From: Prostheceraeus crozeri
Lineage: Eukaryota; Platyhelminthes; Polycladida; Euryleptidae
Assembly: GCA_907163375.1 (NCBI GenBank)
Contig: CAJQUW010005325.1
Location: 1-64,000 of the forward strand
DNA: 64,000 bases
Direction of reading: 5' to 3'
Part shown: one piece after another, positions 45,801 to 57,559 of the stretch
Position numbering within the stretch: position 1 is the stretch's first letter
Layout: each line of letters starts with the position of its first letter
Program-made: the position numbers and the translations under genes
Notes under the pieces: generated by a model
Database searches by the model: none
What the model saw: only the letters and a program-made list of their open reading frames with translations
What the model was told of the DNA's origin: nothing

Positions 45801-48800
45801 AAGCAAATAGAAGAAATCTACTTTGCTTAATTTTAAATTACACTGGTGTTATTTCTATTTGAGCTTGAAAATTAATATGTGTTAATGCAAGCAATTTGAT
45901 CCCATGAGATTGATTGGTAGGCCTACATCAATTGATCAACGCTACCCTTCTTGCATTAATCGTCTGCTACAGATCAGTGGTGCATGCTTGAAGAGTAAAA
46001 TAGCACATAAAAGTACATGGCACTCATGAATTCCTCACCTTAATGGTGGCTCAAATTGTCGAAAAATGCTACATATGCTGAAAATTTACTTGTGAGTTAT
46101 GAATAAGAAGCTGTAAATTGTCAGAGACTCTGCCTGGATGAGCTCCATTTTATTAATCCACATTGGCTATAGGAGGACAGCGAAGCCCCTAAGCTGCTCC
46201 ATCAATGTACACCACTGCTTGCAGAAATGCATGATACTTAGTCAGTAGATTCATTACGTTATTACGGTTCTGAAAAAATAGCTCCATTAGCAAGCAGCGA
46301 AGTATCGAATTATAACGATCATAGATGATGGTTATACTGAATTGCCAGAAAAATTGAGCTGGATTTTCAGTTACATTGAGACTCGTAGAGGAAAGAAACT
46401 GATGAGAATCTTTTCGCCTTTGTAAGTGGATTGATTCAGCTGAATGAGTTCTTCATTCATTGCTACGGCCTTAAGGTTGTGATTCGAAGAATGATTTGAA
46501 TGTATAATTGTTGCTTCGTGGGATGTTGATACAATTTCCCTAGACTTCTGTGACATGAAATGCTTGAATATTTTGTTATCGTGTGATTTACTGTTGTTTA
46601 TTCGTGAGAAGGGCGATGCAAACACTGTTTGCATCCGATTGGACGTTGACACTGCGCAGCATTTTTTATTAATGAATTCAACATTATTCAGCATGTTGAA
46701 TCAATGCATAAATGAAAAACAATCCACATTTAATAGCAGCTACTTGGACGTGAGGGTTTCTGAATTCAAATATCAAACTATTGACGGAAAAGTCAAGTCA
46801 TATTTAAGAAAACATTTACAAAATAAAGAAGAAATTTTCAATATATTTCAGGTATCAAAACCATAGTCACTGTCAAGAAGACTAAAAAGTTTTATTCAAA
46901 CAATAAATAGTAAATACAAAATTGATAATAAGTGCATGAAGGAAATCACATGAACCGTACAGAACCTTGCATACTGAAGTTTGCAGTTTGCAGTAAGCAT
47001 TCTGATACATCAATGATATTTAATCCTATAGATAAACGGTGATTTAATGCACCTTGAGGTCATGGAATGAATTTCACCCGAATCAACGAAGGCAGTAGAA
47101 ATGTGAATGCTGATACATGCTACATTGTATTAACGTATACGGTAGATGATATGTATGACATACGAAACTCATTATATTTGAATACAGGCTTGTACTCATT
47201 ATATGCAATGCGTACTTCAATTGAAAATCTAATTGTTATTCAATATACATGCACATGTACATGTATATGATATTAACAAAAACTATCATGTTTTCCTTTC
47301 TTTATAAGCGCATCGTCATTAGTTGCCGTATGTCCCTGCTTCCTGCTGATGAGCGCTTAGAGCATGCATGCTTTCAACCCTATCGAGTAATGTTTGACCA
47401 CAAAATTGTATTTCTGTATACTTCACTCACCGGTATGCAATGGAGTTAGAACCGACCCGGAACTTCCAGGTTCGTAACGGGCAGAGAGAGGCGGTCCCAG
47501 CCCGTATCGGCCCGCGCTTCAAATTCTTTGCTGAACAGCCACAACCATCGCATTAAGAAGGAAGCGACGCTAAACGAGGAACTGGATTGCACTGCTGCTG
47601 CTAGTGTGCTATTCATATCATGACAAGCTTATTCATTGAACTGTAGGCTATTTGGCAGCTCATCCTACATTATATGCCATGTAATGTATTGCCATGTAAT
47701 CATGCCATGTATTATATATATATATGTATTCCTAAATTGAAGACCCGGATATTTTATAGCCCAAGGTCATTCATCAGTGTTTCACCAGAAATCGATATTC
47801 ACTGCATTGCCTACGCAGTGTTGTACTGTGCTAAATGTCGTTGAATTACCACGTTTTCTCACGTGCTTTGTGAGAAGGCTGAAAGACATTCAAAGGGTTA
47901 GATATATCGACTTGCTGCACACAAGCATCATTTTTTTACTTAAAATTAACTTTCCTAATTATTTGATATCGATTTAAGCAGGTAAACTAAGAATTTGTAG
48001 AAGGGGTCCATTGGAAAAGCTAAGGTCTCTGAGGGTCAATTTTGCCTTATGGCGTAATATACAAATTTGATGAACATATTTATGGGAACATTTTTTTCGA
48101 TTATAATTTCAGGTCAGATCGGTTCGTGTTCGGACCCGTCGGATTTTTTTGACGGCTACGCACCTCTAATTCATGGACCTATGTAAAGTATGCATCAAGC
48201 TAGCCATGATACAGTCTAGAACACTGTAGTGAGATGAAATAATAGAAATCATTGATGACATCAATGCTCAGTTATAAGCCAACAAGTTGTTCGACGTAGC
48301 AATTATTGAGAGCAGCAGATAAACCCCTATCTAATGAGAAAGTTTCACCTGACATTCAGGAAACAAGCATTGAATATTTGTTGCACTGAAGATTTAGAGG
48401 AACATACCGGTATGTTCCACATGGACTTCATTCGCAGTAAGATAATGTTGATAAAAGTATATACAGGAAGAGTACTAGCTGATAGACTACGTGAAGTACA
48501 CTACATAACGGAATATGACTGCGGTACGTGTCACATGCAAAGATATATTGGCCTGCATATTTTACATAGGCCCCTTCCACAAATAGGCGTGTTTTCTAAA
48601 AACAGCCGAGGCTCGCGGGCAGTGGCCAATTTTCCATGTCAGAGAGCCTTGTTACAGAGTCTATTTGCGTGTGCTAATTAAGGATTCGGTAATGCCCAAC
48701 CATGGCGTCAGTCCGTATTCCTGGTGGGTCGGGCAATACCCGAATGTTGCATAGATAGGTGCTAATTCGTCTCAGGTGTCGCAGTCAAAGTGAGTGTTGT

Positions 48801-49116
48801 TGCTTTTTTCAATAGCACTTATATTTCTACTAAGGTTCAAGCTGAAGCTGCTGAGTTGTCGAGGGATTTAACAACATGCATTTTCTAAACTTTCACATAT
48901 TGTCCACCGATGAAGAAAGCCACAAAATACATGTATCTTATGGAATCAGCAATGCAAGATAAACAAGACTTGAACACTAATTTAGGCTGTCGAGAAAAAA
49001 ATGATTTGATCAATATGGGTGCGTGTCGAGATTTCCTGCGGTTTTCTTCACAAGTTAGTCGATTAATTGAGGTACTGTAGAATTTTGGTCTGTGAGAAAT
49101 AATTGCCAAAATGAAT
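45801..49116. other. no recognisable gene
   Basis: About 3.3 kb, AT-rich. Overlapping frames of about 105 codons on opposite strands at 46371-46866, and 115 codons at 48334-48681, carry no recognisable domain. A GC-rich stretch at 47450-47520 and a terminus-like CGCACCTCTA at about 48163-48172 may be old hAT traces. A short stem-loop (ATTCGGTAATGCCC against GGGCAATACCCGAAT) lies at about 48684-48752. Confidence 0.45.
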
Positions 49117-49618
49117 TTTTCATCTTAAACTTTATTACCTCATTTACAGACAAAGAAACAATTGAAACTATAAACAAGACAAAACTTTTTCGGCAAAATT
49201 CACGCTCTCTTCAATGTCATTAGATGTTGGAATGAATGATAAAGATGAAAATGACAGAAGTCAGTGGTAGTCATAGAACTTGATGGAAGGCAAAAATGTA
49301 TCAAAAATGATTTTTACAATTTAAGCTCAATAAAATGCACTATCAAAATATACCATGATAAAAAGTGCTATAATGGACAGCAGGACTTCATGGGTCTCGC
49401 AGGCGGCACTATTCCCTACGTAATGATGTTATGTCAATATGCATTTCTTTTTCAACGATTTTGATCACAGAACTTATTGTAATTTTTATCTTTATCATTC
49501 ATTCCAGCGTCTATGAAATTGAAGAGGGCGAGAATTTTGCCGAAAAATTTTTGTCTTGTTTATAGTTTCGATTGTTTCTTTGTCTGTAAATGAGATAATA
49601 AAGTTTAAAATGAAAAGA
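49117..49618. mobile_element. inverted pair of retroelement-like 3' tails
   Basis: The arms 49117-49250 and 49485-49618 are about 90% identical reverse complements. Each reads outward as ...TTTTGCCGAAAA, then TTGTCTTGTTTATAGTTTC, TTGTTTCTTTGTCTGTAAATG and AATAAAGTTTAA, which looks like a retroelement 3' UTR with polyadenylation signal; the GCCGAAA word recalls PLE tails. The two copies are head to head around about 230 bp of unrelated DNA with an unassigned 66-codon frame. A TIR DNA element is the alternative. Confidence 0.6.
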
Positions 49619-50654
49619 AACTTGGATTAGTTTTCCCTCATGGCACGAAATTAAACAAATTTCATATTTTCGTATTTCACAGAAGAAATAATTGCATCAT
49701 TATGAAAATGCATAAAGTCATGTGTGTAAACCGCATGAAAATCATTTATATTATTGTACCTAGCGTCCCCAAAATTTGTGAAAATGAAGATGGAAGCCCA
49801 ACCTTAGCATTATGAGTGCTTAGAATTAAACAAATCTCAGTCCCTGTTTCAAGTCTACTCAAAGCAATGAATTGGTTAGCGTCTCCTGAGGCTAAGGACA
49901 GAGGAGGGAGCACCCACAAGTGCTGTATTCTCATATTCTGTCAGTTTAGCCGACCTGTCTATCTTGATAGAAAACAGCGAATGTCATCTGTTCTTCCTCT
50001 TGATTTCCACTTGCCGCTTTCTTGTTCTCATAGGGTTGACAAGCTCTTCACTTGATTTTGTTTAAACGTGTGAAAGAAGGGAATAATTTCTCGGTTCGTT
50101 TCTAATCATAAGATTCATCAATTGCTTTTTCTTCTTACGTATTGAATTTCTGTGGGAACTGTGCGAGGGAAAGCAGTTCTCATAATCTACTTCCCCTCCT
50201 TTCATGTCTTTTGTTTCTGTCTTTCTTCATTATCCTCTCTTCTGCCTCGCACTTAAAACATCGAATAACACTTTTACAAGGGAACAACATGACAAGGAGT
50301 TCGATCCCAACGAAAACAGGAAAGACCTCCCATGAGATGTTCTGTCATCAACATAAATGCAACTTTGACTACGTGAGGTCATCGCCAGCATATAACGATG
50401 CCAGTAAACACAAATGAACTTTTAGTATACGTGAGAGAATGCTTGTTTAAGATATAGACCCTGTTTTCATTCTTGTTGATTCACGAGGGAGCGAATACGG
50501 ACAATCTTATTGTTTTTAATCTTCACATTGACCTACAAGGTTATTTTGTATCAATTTGAATACTTTGAAGCTCTTTGTGAAAACAGCAGTTTGAAAGTAT
50601 CAATAAGTCAAGACAGATGTAGCCAATTTACAACCATGAAATTGATTTCGACAT
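49619..50654. other. no recognisable gene
   Basis: AT-rich; unassigned frames of 79 codons at 49816-50055 and 91 codons at 50142-50417. The second has a hydrophobic run (LPLLSCLLFLSFFIILSSAS) but no supporting context. Confidence 0.4.
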
Positions 50655-50945
50655 ATTGAAACTCTTCATTCGTTGGTTCGTCTAGGATTCACGCTGGAGC
50701 CACATTCCAGAAAAATTAATTTCTAGGCCATAAAAGGCTTCCAGGAATGTCTGACGACATCCTCAAATGCCTTTCTGAAAGAAGCCTTCAATAATCCCAC
50801 TTCAATGCATGGAGCTAGCGTTGAAACTGCCTGATCGGGCCATTCCCAAAAATTATTGTTATTTTACAATTCAAAGCAAAACTTTTGATAGCTCGGAAAT
50901 ATTGCTGTCGCTGAATGAGAGCCTCTAGTGTAATCTCTTGAAAAA
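50655..50945 (-). repeat. repeat module Q, copy 1
   Basis: Diverged direct repeat of 53485-53790. Shared blocks include CTCTTCATTC, GCCACATTCCAGAAA/CCACATTCCAGAAA, GGCTTCCAGGAATGT/TGCTTCCATGAATGT, AATGCCTTTCTG and GACCATTCC/GGCCATTCC. On the minus strand it can be read with the same partial protein as copy 2 (QYFRAIKSFALNC against QYVLTIAGIALNC), but with stops. Confidence 0.6.
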
Positions 50946-51434
50946 TACCTTGATATGAATAGATTATATAGATTCCCTGTAAAAGTAACAAATGCAAAAG
51001 TGTTTAAATTGTAATTCCACATGGTCAATAGAATGTAACTTCTGACCATATTCTGATCGTGAGGATCTTAGTTAGACTGTCTCTCAGATTGCTGGAATTA
51101 GCTTCTTTTTCGTGATTTTCTTCAGCTGCTCGTTATAGAACTCGCAGCTTCAAGCTTTCTCATTCCTACATTGCCTTACTCAGTCAAGAATGAGTCAATG
51201 CAAGGTCATAATGAAGTGTGCGGCGATTTGAAAAAAATCGGAAAGTTATTTCAAAGTCATCATTAGGTACATTTTCGAACCAATCAGAATATTGTATTCA
51301 AGTTGTGTCGATGTAAACACACCAGAAATTGAAACCATTCGGCCAAATGGTCACAAAGTCTGCATTTAACCCAATTTGCAAGCGAACAGAAATTCCGTGT
51401 TGAAAGTCGAGACCAGTCATATAAAACTATGTGT

Positions 51435-51630
51435 GATGTCTCTTTTATCAAATCTCAGAAAAGATGTAACCGCCACGATAGGCCTACATGTTTCGGCCCG
51501 TTGGGCCTCGTCATTCGTGGGTAGCTTTGAACCAGTGATGTTGGAGCTAGAAGACGTGCAAGCACACCCTCTAGCAACGAGGCCACTGGACCATCTGTTA
51601 AGACCTTGAATTAGCCAGGAAGGCACTGAT
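51435..51630 (-). mobile_element. hammerhead SINE family, decayed copy
   Basis: The minus strand repeats 29860-30034: CAGTGCCTTCCTGGCTAATT, ATGGTCC, a better A box TGGCCTCGTTGCTAGAGGG, GGTTCAAAG, CCCACGA, GGCC-CAACG-GGCC, GAAACATGT, TCGTGG, GGTTACA and GAGATTTGATAAA. The hammerhead core CTGATGA has become ATGACGA, and an AGGCCTA insertion separates stem III from stem I, so self-cleavage is not expected. Confidence 0.75.
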
Positions 51631-51639
51631 TTAAAGCAG

Positions 51640-51810
51640 GCGCGTGGAGTGCGGATTGCTGTCTGCAACCACTTAATACCGAGATTAAGCGCTTCATGAC
51701 GTGCTAAGACGAGCAACCTGGCAGTGAAGCTCAACAGGCCGAAACATTTGTCGTGTTTTGTCGTGGCTATATGTGCGTATGTGTTGAGATTTGATAAATT
51801 TATCAGTTGC
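51640..51810 (+). mobile_element. hammerhead SINE family, diverged plus copy
   Basis: GCTCAACAGGCCGAAACATT, then TCGTGGCTA and TGTTGAGATTTGATAAAT match the 3' half of the element at 29844-30034. The 5' core is lost (CAGTGAAG) and the head is unrecognisable. It lies head to head with the minus copy at 51435-51630. Confidence 0.55.
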
Positions 51811-53120
51811 CATATTGATTGTTCTATCTACCATGGTGTCATCTTGTTCGACAGGAGACTAAAATTGCTTTGCATTTAACTTTATGGTTTCAATGCTGTC
51901 CAGCAATGCGACATGTTGAAAATAGTTCCTATATCCATTACTAAATAAAATGTAAGTTATGATACTGTGACTATGTGTTGGGACGTCCGTTTACATCTGT
52001 AGCTGACCTATGAACTTTTGTCACCAAAGATGTAAAACCTGTTGCTCCATTATTTTTGATTAGTTAAAACCAATTGATGGGAAAGTCGAGTTCATGACTA
52101 ATTCGAAGCATGAAAGTCTCAAACAATCATCCCTGCAATACCCTCTACTGCATGTAGCCTATTTATGACTCGACTGGCAGATTCATTCATTTACTTAGTG
52201 TTTAAAAGCGAAGTGATCATTTGAAAGCTTTTCTAATAGTATGCAGCATTGGAAGACCATTTCTGTTGGAAAATGTGATGCCTTCTCGACCTTCTTTCGA
52301 GGAAAATGGCATTTCTTTCTACGTGGCTTTTCGCAAGAGTGTTTTGTATCACGGAGTTATATACGGGCTGAGGTTAAGGTTAAATGAGTAACGAGCAACT
52401 GTTTTACAAAAAACAAGTAAAGGAATGCATGTGACGAAAGTTACTTTAAGAGACTCTGATGATTGCCTACAACATGATGTGTCAAGTTAACATACATGTA
52501 CAGTACACATGATTTAAAGCGATAATTAATCCGAGCATGTGATTCAACTTTATAAAATTAAGTCAATGACAGTGCTGGATGACCTGCAACTAACATGCGA
52601 AATATGAGCTAATGCGAAAATTTGTTTTGTTATGAAAGCATGAATCATTATCATTATGAGTTTCATTCTATTTACTCATTTCTGATGACTCTTTCTGACT
52701 TTCTCTTTCCTCGGCATTTGAATATAAGTAACGGATACAGACCATGATTAATCACACCAAATAGTTACTCTGCTGCCCAGACTCATTATAACTTTGTCTC
52801 ATTTGATATGAGAAGAACTTATCAACCAGAGACACCGATTTCCTACCGATAATAGTAAGCATAATCAACCCTTGAATAAGGGCAGAATTACATACAACTA
52901 AACTAGGAAATTTGCAGTCCGCCAATCATCTTTGGGTAATCCAACACGGCCTATCTGTCCTTGTTAGTTGTTACCGAGAGTGAGTGCCTTTTGGTTTTGA
53001 AAATGTTGAATTTCATGCTGAATTTTATACACATGTACATCATCATTCATGGACTCCTAGAGCTACGCATCCTCAGTCCATGCATAATTAAGCCTTGCCT
53101 AGATTTATTGCATAGTTTTT
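51811..53120. other. no recognisable gene
   Basis: AT-rich; no frame over 60 codons, repeat or RNA gene recognised. Confidence 0.45.
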
Positions 53121-53129
53121 GCTCGCCTG

Positions 53130-53935
53130 CAATCTAATAAGAGCTTGTAATGATACTCAACGTGTCAACAATTTTTATCACGATGTTGACGTCAAGCCAA
53201 CACGCTTAATATGCTTTATCAATAATACGGACTCGTCGATCAAAAGTATAATAGCAAGTAAACTGACTTGCTTATCTCTATTTCTATGTTTGTCTTCGGC
53301 AGACATATCAATGCTATTGCGGCTCAGCAGTCGGCTCTTTTCGAAAAGGATTGCAACTGCATCTCGACTTAGACAAATTTTAGATAATAGTCTATACGCA
53401 TGTCCCTCGTAACTGCATGGGTGTCCTGCAGCTTCTAATTGTTTGATTAATTTTTTCTGTAACCAGATTTGTAGCGGGTTATTTTGAAATTGTAAGACTC
53501 TTCATTCATGGGTAGGTTTAGGGTTCACGTTGGAACCACATTCCAGAAATATGAATTTTTGATCCTAAAAATGCTTCCATGAATGTTTGAAGACATCCCG
53601 AATGCCTTTCTGGAAGGAGCTTTCTAAAACCCTGCCTTCAGTATTTGGAGTCAAAGCTGAAGCTGCTTGATCAGACCATTCCGAAAATATTCCTGAGCAG
53701 TTCAATGCAATGCCCGCGATTGTTAGAACATATTGCTTTCGCAGAATGAATGTTTTCAGCATAATCTCTCTAGCATGAATTGTCGGCCCTTTTTCAAAAG
53801 ATTGCATCTCTATTTAGACAAATTTGAGATAACAGTCTGTACGTGTGTCCACCGTAAATGTAGGAATGTACTGCAACTTCTAATAGATTAATTAATTTCT
53901 TCTCAACTTGATTTGTAGTCGGTGCATACTTTTCT
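53130..53935 (-). repeat. tandem modules P-Q-P', minus-strand protein-like, unrecognised
   Basis: Segment P (53336-53490) and P' (53785-53935) are about 70% alike, and Q (53485-53790) lies between them. On the minus strand P' reads EKKLINLLEVAVHSYIYGGH, TYRLLSQICLNRDA; Q reads FEKGPTIHAREIMLKTFILR, KQYVLTIAGIALNCSGIFSE; and P reads QKKLIKQLEAAGHPCSYEGH, AYRLLSKICLSRDAVAILFE, continuing open to about 53130. Similar residues in the two P copies hint at a once-coding module, but frames break and I recognise no family. It may be a repetitive element or exon duplicates of an unknown gene. Confidence 0.5.
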
Positions 53936-55643
53936 GATCTTGTCTTATCACAAAAATGGATTATTATCGATCTATAATAATATAAAATACAATCAAAAAT
54001 GAAGGAGCTGCACGCCCAAAGCAGTTTATTGAAGTCACGTTTTCTCATTTAATTAGAAATTGTGAAAATCCAGATTTGAAGAAAGACCGACGGCACATTT
54101 AGATTCTACTCGACGAAGGCATGTTTGTCACATGTAAAGAATTTAAAATGTATGACATATTTAAACAATTAAATAATACAGAATTTTAACGTAAACAATG
54201 ATTTCATGCGTTCATAAATATAGTGTGTATAAAGTTAACAAAAATACCTTTACGATTTCAATGTAATTATGTGCAAATCCAACGATTTTAAATGTTGCAA
54301 GATGGAATAACGGTTGCATGTTCAAATGCATTGTTATTACTCAAATTTAAAATCGTTTTCTTTGAACAGAAAGGAAGTGAAACTTAAGCTTCCAGCAGGC
54401 AAATTCATACTCTGGAGGAAGTGGATGTGTTTGTCATCAATCAGTTGCTTAAAGCGATATGGGCTCATTTTCTTAAGAAAGACGTATATTTTATTCTGTT
54501 CTGTATTTAGGATATTACCAAATCATCAGCATTAGCTCATAAATCATACGTCAATGCAGTTTAAAAAGGACCATCATCCACATACCTCAATGGCACGATG
54601 CTACAACTATCGTCTCATGAATTAGTCAGCTGTCATGCACAGGACGTCAAAGGAAAAAGACCGGATTTAATTATATTAGATGGCAGAATCCATCATTTTT
54701 GTGTCGCGAAATTGGAGTTCTCGATAATGGATAGTTTATGGCGAGCATACGTCTTTTGAAGATTGTTGAATTCATTATATTGCATTATTATTTTAAAAAT
54801 AAGCCTTTTTTGGAAAGATTATGATTTTAAAAAATTGATCGTTTTCGGACGATTTGCTTTAAAGCATGAACAAGCAGCCGACTGTGTAAGAACACATTTT
54901 ACGACAGGCTCTTTATACCCCATTCAAAAATGACTAAGAACATCATATGAACTGTGACATGCTGAAATCAATGGCAGTGGTTGATAGTGAACGACAAAGA
55001 AGCCTGACATCATGTAATATTCAAAGACTACACCTTTTGTATTCTATTTGAAACTTGTTGCATTCTTTTCATACCACCTGGTTTTACTCAGACATCAACA
55101 AGTTTATCTTGGATGCAACGTTTTTAATTTTGTAGCGCAAAAGGGTGTAGAACATATATGTGCATCGGAATCTATACTGCTCGCGTTCACATGTGGTTAT
55201 GATGTACACAAAGAATGGCTGTAACCAATGCCTTGCAAAATGCTTTTGATAATAGTACCTTTTTGTGAAGGTTTCAGTTGAATACCAGCAACTTGACAGT
55301 GTACTTTCAAGTGAAATTCACAATTTTTCTCATTTCACTTTAAAAATGAAATAATTCATAAAAAAATTTACAATGCTCCCCTTAATCGTATTAATATCGG
55401 AGGGGGGCATCGGTTAAATTTGTAAAACACAAGCTTCTCAATAAAGCCTTAAAAATCTCCCATTCTGTGCATATTGCATTGTGCATTGCAATTTCATTGA
55501 CAAAATTTTTGAAACATTTACTTCTTTAACTTCTTTCATTTTTGACTGGTATATATACATGTATGTATGATGCCTTGATAATTTAGTCACAATCTCCACA
55601 AAGTCGTTAGCACAGAAAAACAACGCATGCAGCAGATTCAACT
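53936..55643. other. no recognisable gene
   Basis: AT-rich. I searched 55260-55640 by eye for terminal inverted repeats of the Tc1-type element that follows and found none convincing. Confidence 0.4.
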
Positions 55644-56657
55644 TCAATAGCGCGTGTGCCCCCCTCTAGCTCCAATACATTCAGTAATCCGAGATGGCAT
55701 GGATTCACAAAGTTTCTGAATGAAGGATGTTTCAAGGAGAAGCCACTGCTCTGTCAGTATTTCAGAGAGAATCTTCAGGGACACTGGTGGAAGTGAATAG
55801 CAGTCTCTCACTCGCCGCCCAAGCTCGTCCCAGACTTGTTCAATGGGTGACAAGTCAGGTGAGCGTGTAGGCCAGTCAAGGGTTTGAATGTTCAATCTCC
55901 TAACAGTGGCAATGACAGCCGAGGAGCGATGTGGTCTTGCGTTGTCGTCTTGGAAGACGAGATCCTCCACCCTGACCACTGGGGCAACAACAGGAAGCAC
56001 AATTTCATTGAGATACCTCTCTCCAGTCAACGTGTCTTTGATGATGACTGCTGTCGTTCGTCCGCCATGCCAAATGCCATCCCACAGCATAACACATCCA
56101 CCACCATATCTGTAGTGTTCTTTAATACAGCATGGGGCAAAGCGTTGACCTGGAAGACGATGCACTCTGACACGATCGTCATTGAAATCCAGAGTGAATC
56201 TCGATTCATCGGTCCACAAGACTTTCTGCCAGTGATGATCATTCCATGAGCGATGGGCATCACACCAAGCAACTCGTCTTCTGCGGTGCTCAAAACTCAA
56301 TGGAATTAGGACAGTTGGTCGTCGCGATTGAATTCCAGCTTCTCGCAATCTTCGATAAGCCGTTCGAACGCTACAGTCTATATTTGAGGCACTCTTCCAG
56401 TGTACGACTAGCTTTGGGACTGACACAAATCTATTCCTCTTTGCAGCTAAAACTAGACGTGCGTCTGTCCTTCCTGCAGACTTTCTTGGTCGACCAGATC
56501 CCTTCTTCTTTTTAACATCTCCTTCTGCTTTCCATCGACACCACCACCTCCAAACAACGACTCTCGATAGTTGCAGCTCTTCGGCAACACTCGCACAACT
56601 TCTACCACAACGAATCATTCCAATAGCCATACCTTTGGTAAACTGATCGTGTGCCAT
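55644..56657 (-). CDS. Tc1-like transposase, intact 337-codon ORF
   Basis: Full-length Tc1/mariner transposase; these enzymes excise and reinsert their own element at TA sites. The N-terminus has two helix-turn-helix regions (residues about 1-50 and 62-112) with a GRPR AT-hook-like linker (55-58). The catalytic domain shows LWTDESRF (D150), VFQDDNARPH (D238) and SPDLSPIEQVWDEL (E273); 34 residues separate the last two, a DD34E enzyme. WPTRSPDLSPIE is the family signature. Length matches the usual 330-345. The ATG at 56657 precedes MAHDQFTKGMAIGMI, an HTH start as expected. No stops or frameshifts, so this is probably a young copy, though I could not identify its inverted repeats. Confidence 0.93.
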   Translation of the reverse strand: MAHDQFTKGMAIGMIRCGRSCASVAEELQLSRVVVWRWWCRWKAEGDVKKKKGSGRPRKSAGRTDARLVLAAKRNRFVSVPKLVVHWKSASNIDCSVRTAYRRLREAGIQSRRPTVLIPLSFEHRRRRVAWCDAHRSWNDHHWQKVLWTDESRFTLDFNDDRVRVHRLPGQRFAPCCIKEHYRYGGGCVMLWDGIWHGGRTTAVIIKDTLTGERYLNEIVLPVVAPVVRVEDLVFQDDNARPHRSSAVIATVRRLNIQTLDWPTRSPDLSPIEQVWDELGRRVRDCYSLPPVSLKILSEILTEQWLLLETSFIQKLCESMPSRITECIGARGGHTRY

Positions 56658-57019
56658 TTTATTTTACAAAAGCTGGATTTCAGTTCAAGTTTATGTTCAA
56701 TTTGTAAAAGCAATTGTGACAGTTGTATCGATATCAAAATTTGAAATTTGACCACCATAGATCTTTCTCCATTCTCTATTATCAAACTCCCTTCCTATCT
56801 CCACTATGTTGAACTATGCGTTCTACATTTTCTAATGTAGAACGGAATTTTCTATGAATCAAAATACATGTAATCCAATGGCTACCGTGCTACATTTTTT
56901 TACCCTACAATGCACCCAAATTGCAAGTAAGCTTAGATGATATCTTGGGTATAGATAATAAGGCTACACCTCATGCAAATGCCAGTTAAATATCGGTTCA
57001 CTTGAAATTTCAAATGAAG
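56658..57019. other. 5' flank of the Tc1-like transposase; small hairpin
   Basis: AT-rich. Contains a perfect 11-bp stem CGTTCTACATT/AATGTAGAACG around a 4-nt loop at about 56818-56843. The element's terminal inverted repeat should lie here but was not recognised. Confidence 0.4.
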
Positions 57020-57082
57020 GAAATGCACATAGAAGTAGATAATAGTACTTTCTATGGTATTGTTAATTTCTATGGAAATGCA
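57020..57082. mobile_element. CATAGAAAT MITE, 47-bp minimal copy
   Basis: Element 57028-57074 starts CATAGAAGTAGATAA and ends GTTAATTTCTATG, flanked by a perfect 8-bp duplication GAAATGCA (57020-57027 and 57075-57082). It keeps almost only the termini of the 256-bp family. The perfect duplication implies it transposed in this form, or was deleted internally after insertion. Confidence 0.75.
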
Positions 57083-57216
57083 TGACATCAATATTGGATA
57101 GGCTATCTACTAGGACTTTGGATGCCATGGAAAGCCAACCACGTTTGTGTTCTTAGCAGATTGTCTATATCGTCACTGGTCCATAGAGTTCATTGACATT
57201 TCTTGATCGTTTGATA

Positions 57217-57324
57217 ATAGTGATATAACTACTCCATCTGTACTACCATAGAAAGATGTAGCACTCGGCTTCGCCTCGTGCTACATTTTCTGTGGTAGTA
57301 CAGATGTCGTAGTTATATCACTAT
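57217..57324. repeat. near-perfect 47-bp palindrome
   Basis: Arms 57217-57264 and 57278-57324 are reverse complements with only about four differences, around a 13-nt loop TCGGCTTCGCCTC. The outer end is ATAGTGATATAACTAC. No clear target duplication. A small foldback MITE, apparently young. Confidence 0.85.
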
Positions 57325-57559
57325 AATGTGTTGAATGGTAATACATAGAAAGCGAGATATTGCATCATGCCTGAGAAAAAAATGAAACAAACTTCAATTC
57401 AAGCCAATGATAGTTTGTTTCATTAATTATAGCTATTTTTTCATATGAAATTTAAGTTAAGCACTAAAATATTTATTGGACTTATATGCATCAACTTCAA
57501 CTTTAAAAAGAAAAGCACATTTGAAAGACTTGGTTCCTTCAACTCGTAGAATACACTTT

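Noticed and set aside
46371-46866. overlapping ~105-codon frames on both strands as genes
   Set aside because: Neither has recognisable motifs; opposite-strand overlap is typical of chance frames.
48163-48752. hAT terminus near 48172 and stem-loop at 48684 as one element
   Set aside because: No matching inverted end upstream, and the stem-loop is too short and isolated to define an element.
50142-50417. secreted or membrane protein from the hydrophobic run
   Set aside because: A single hydrophobic stretch in a 91-codon frame without other evidence is not enough.
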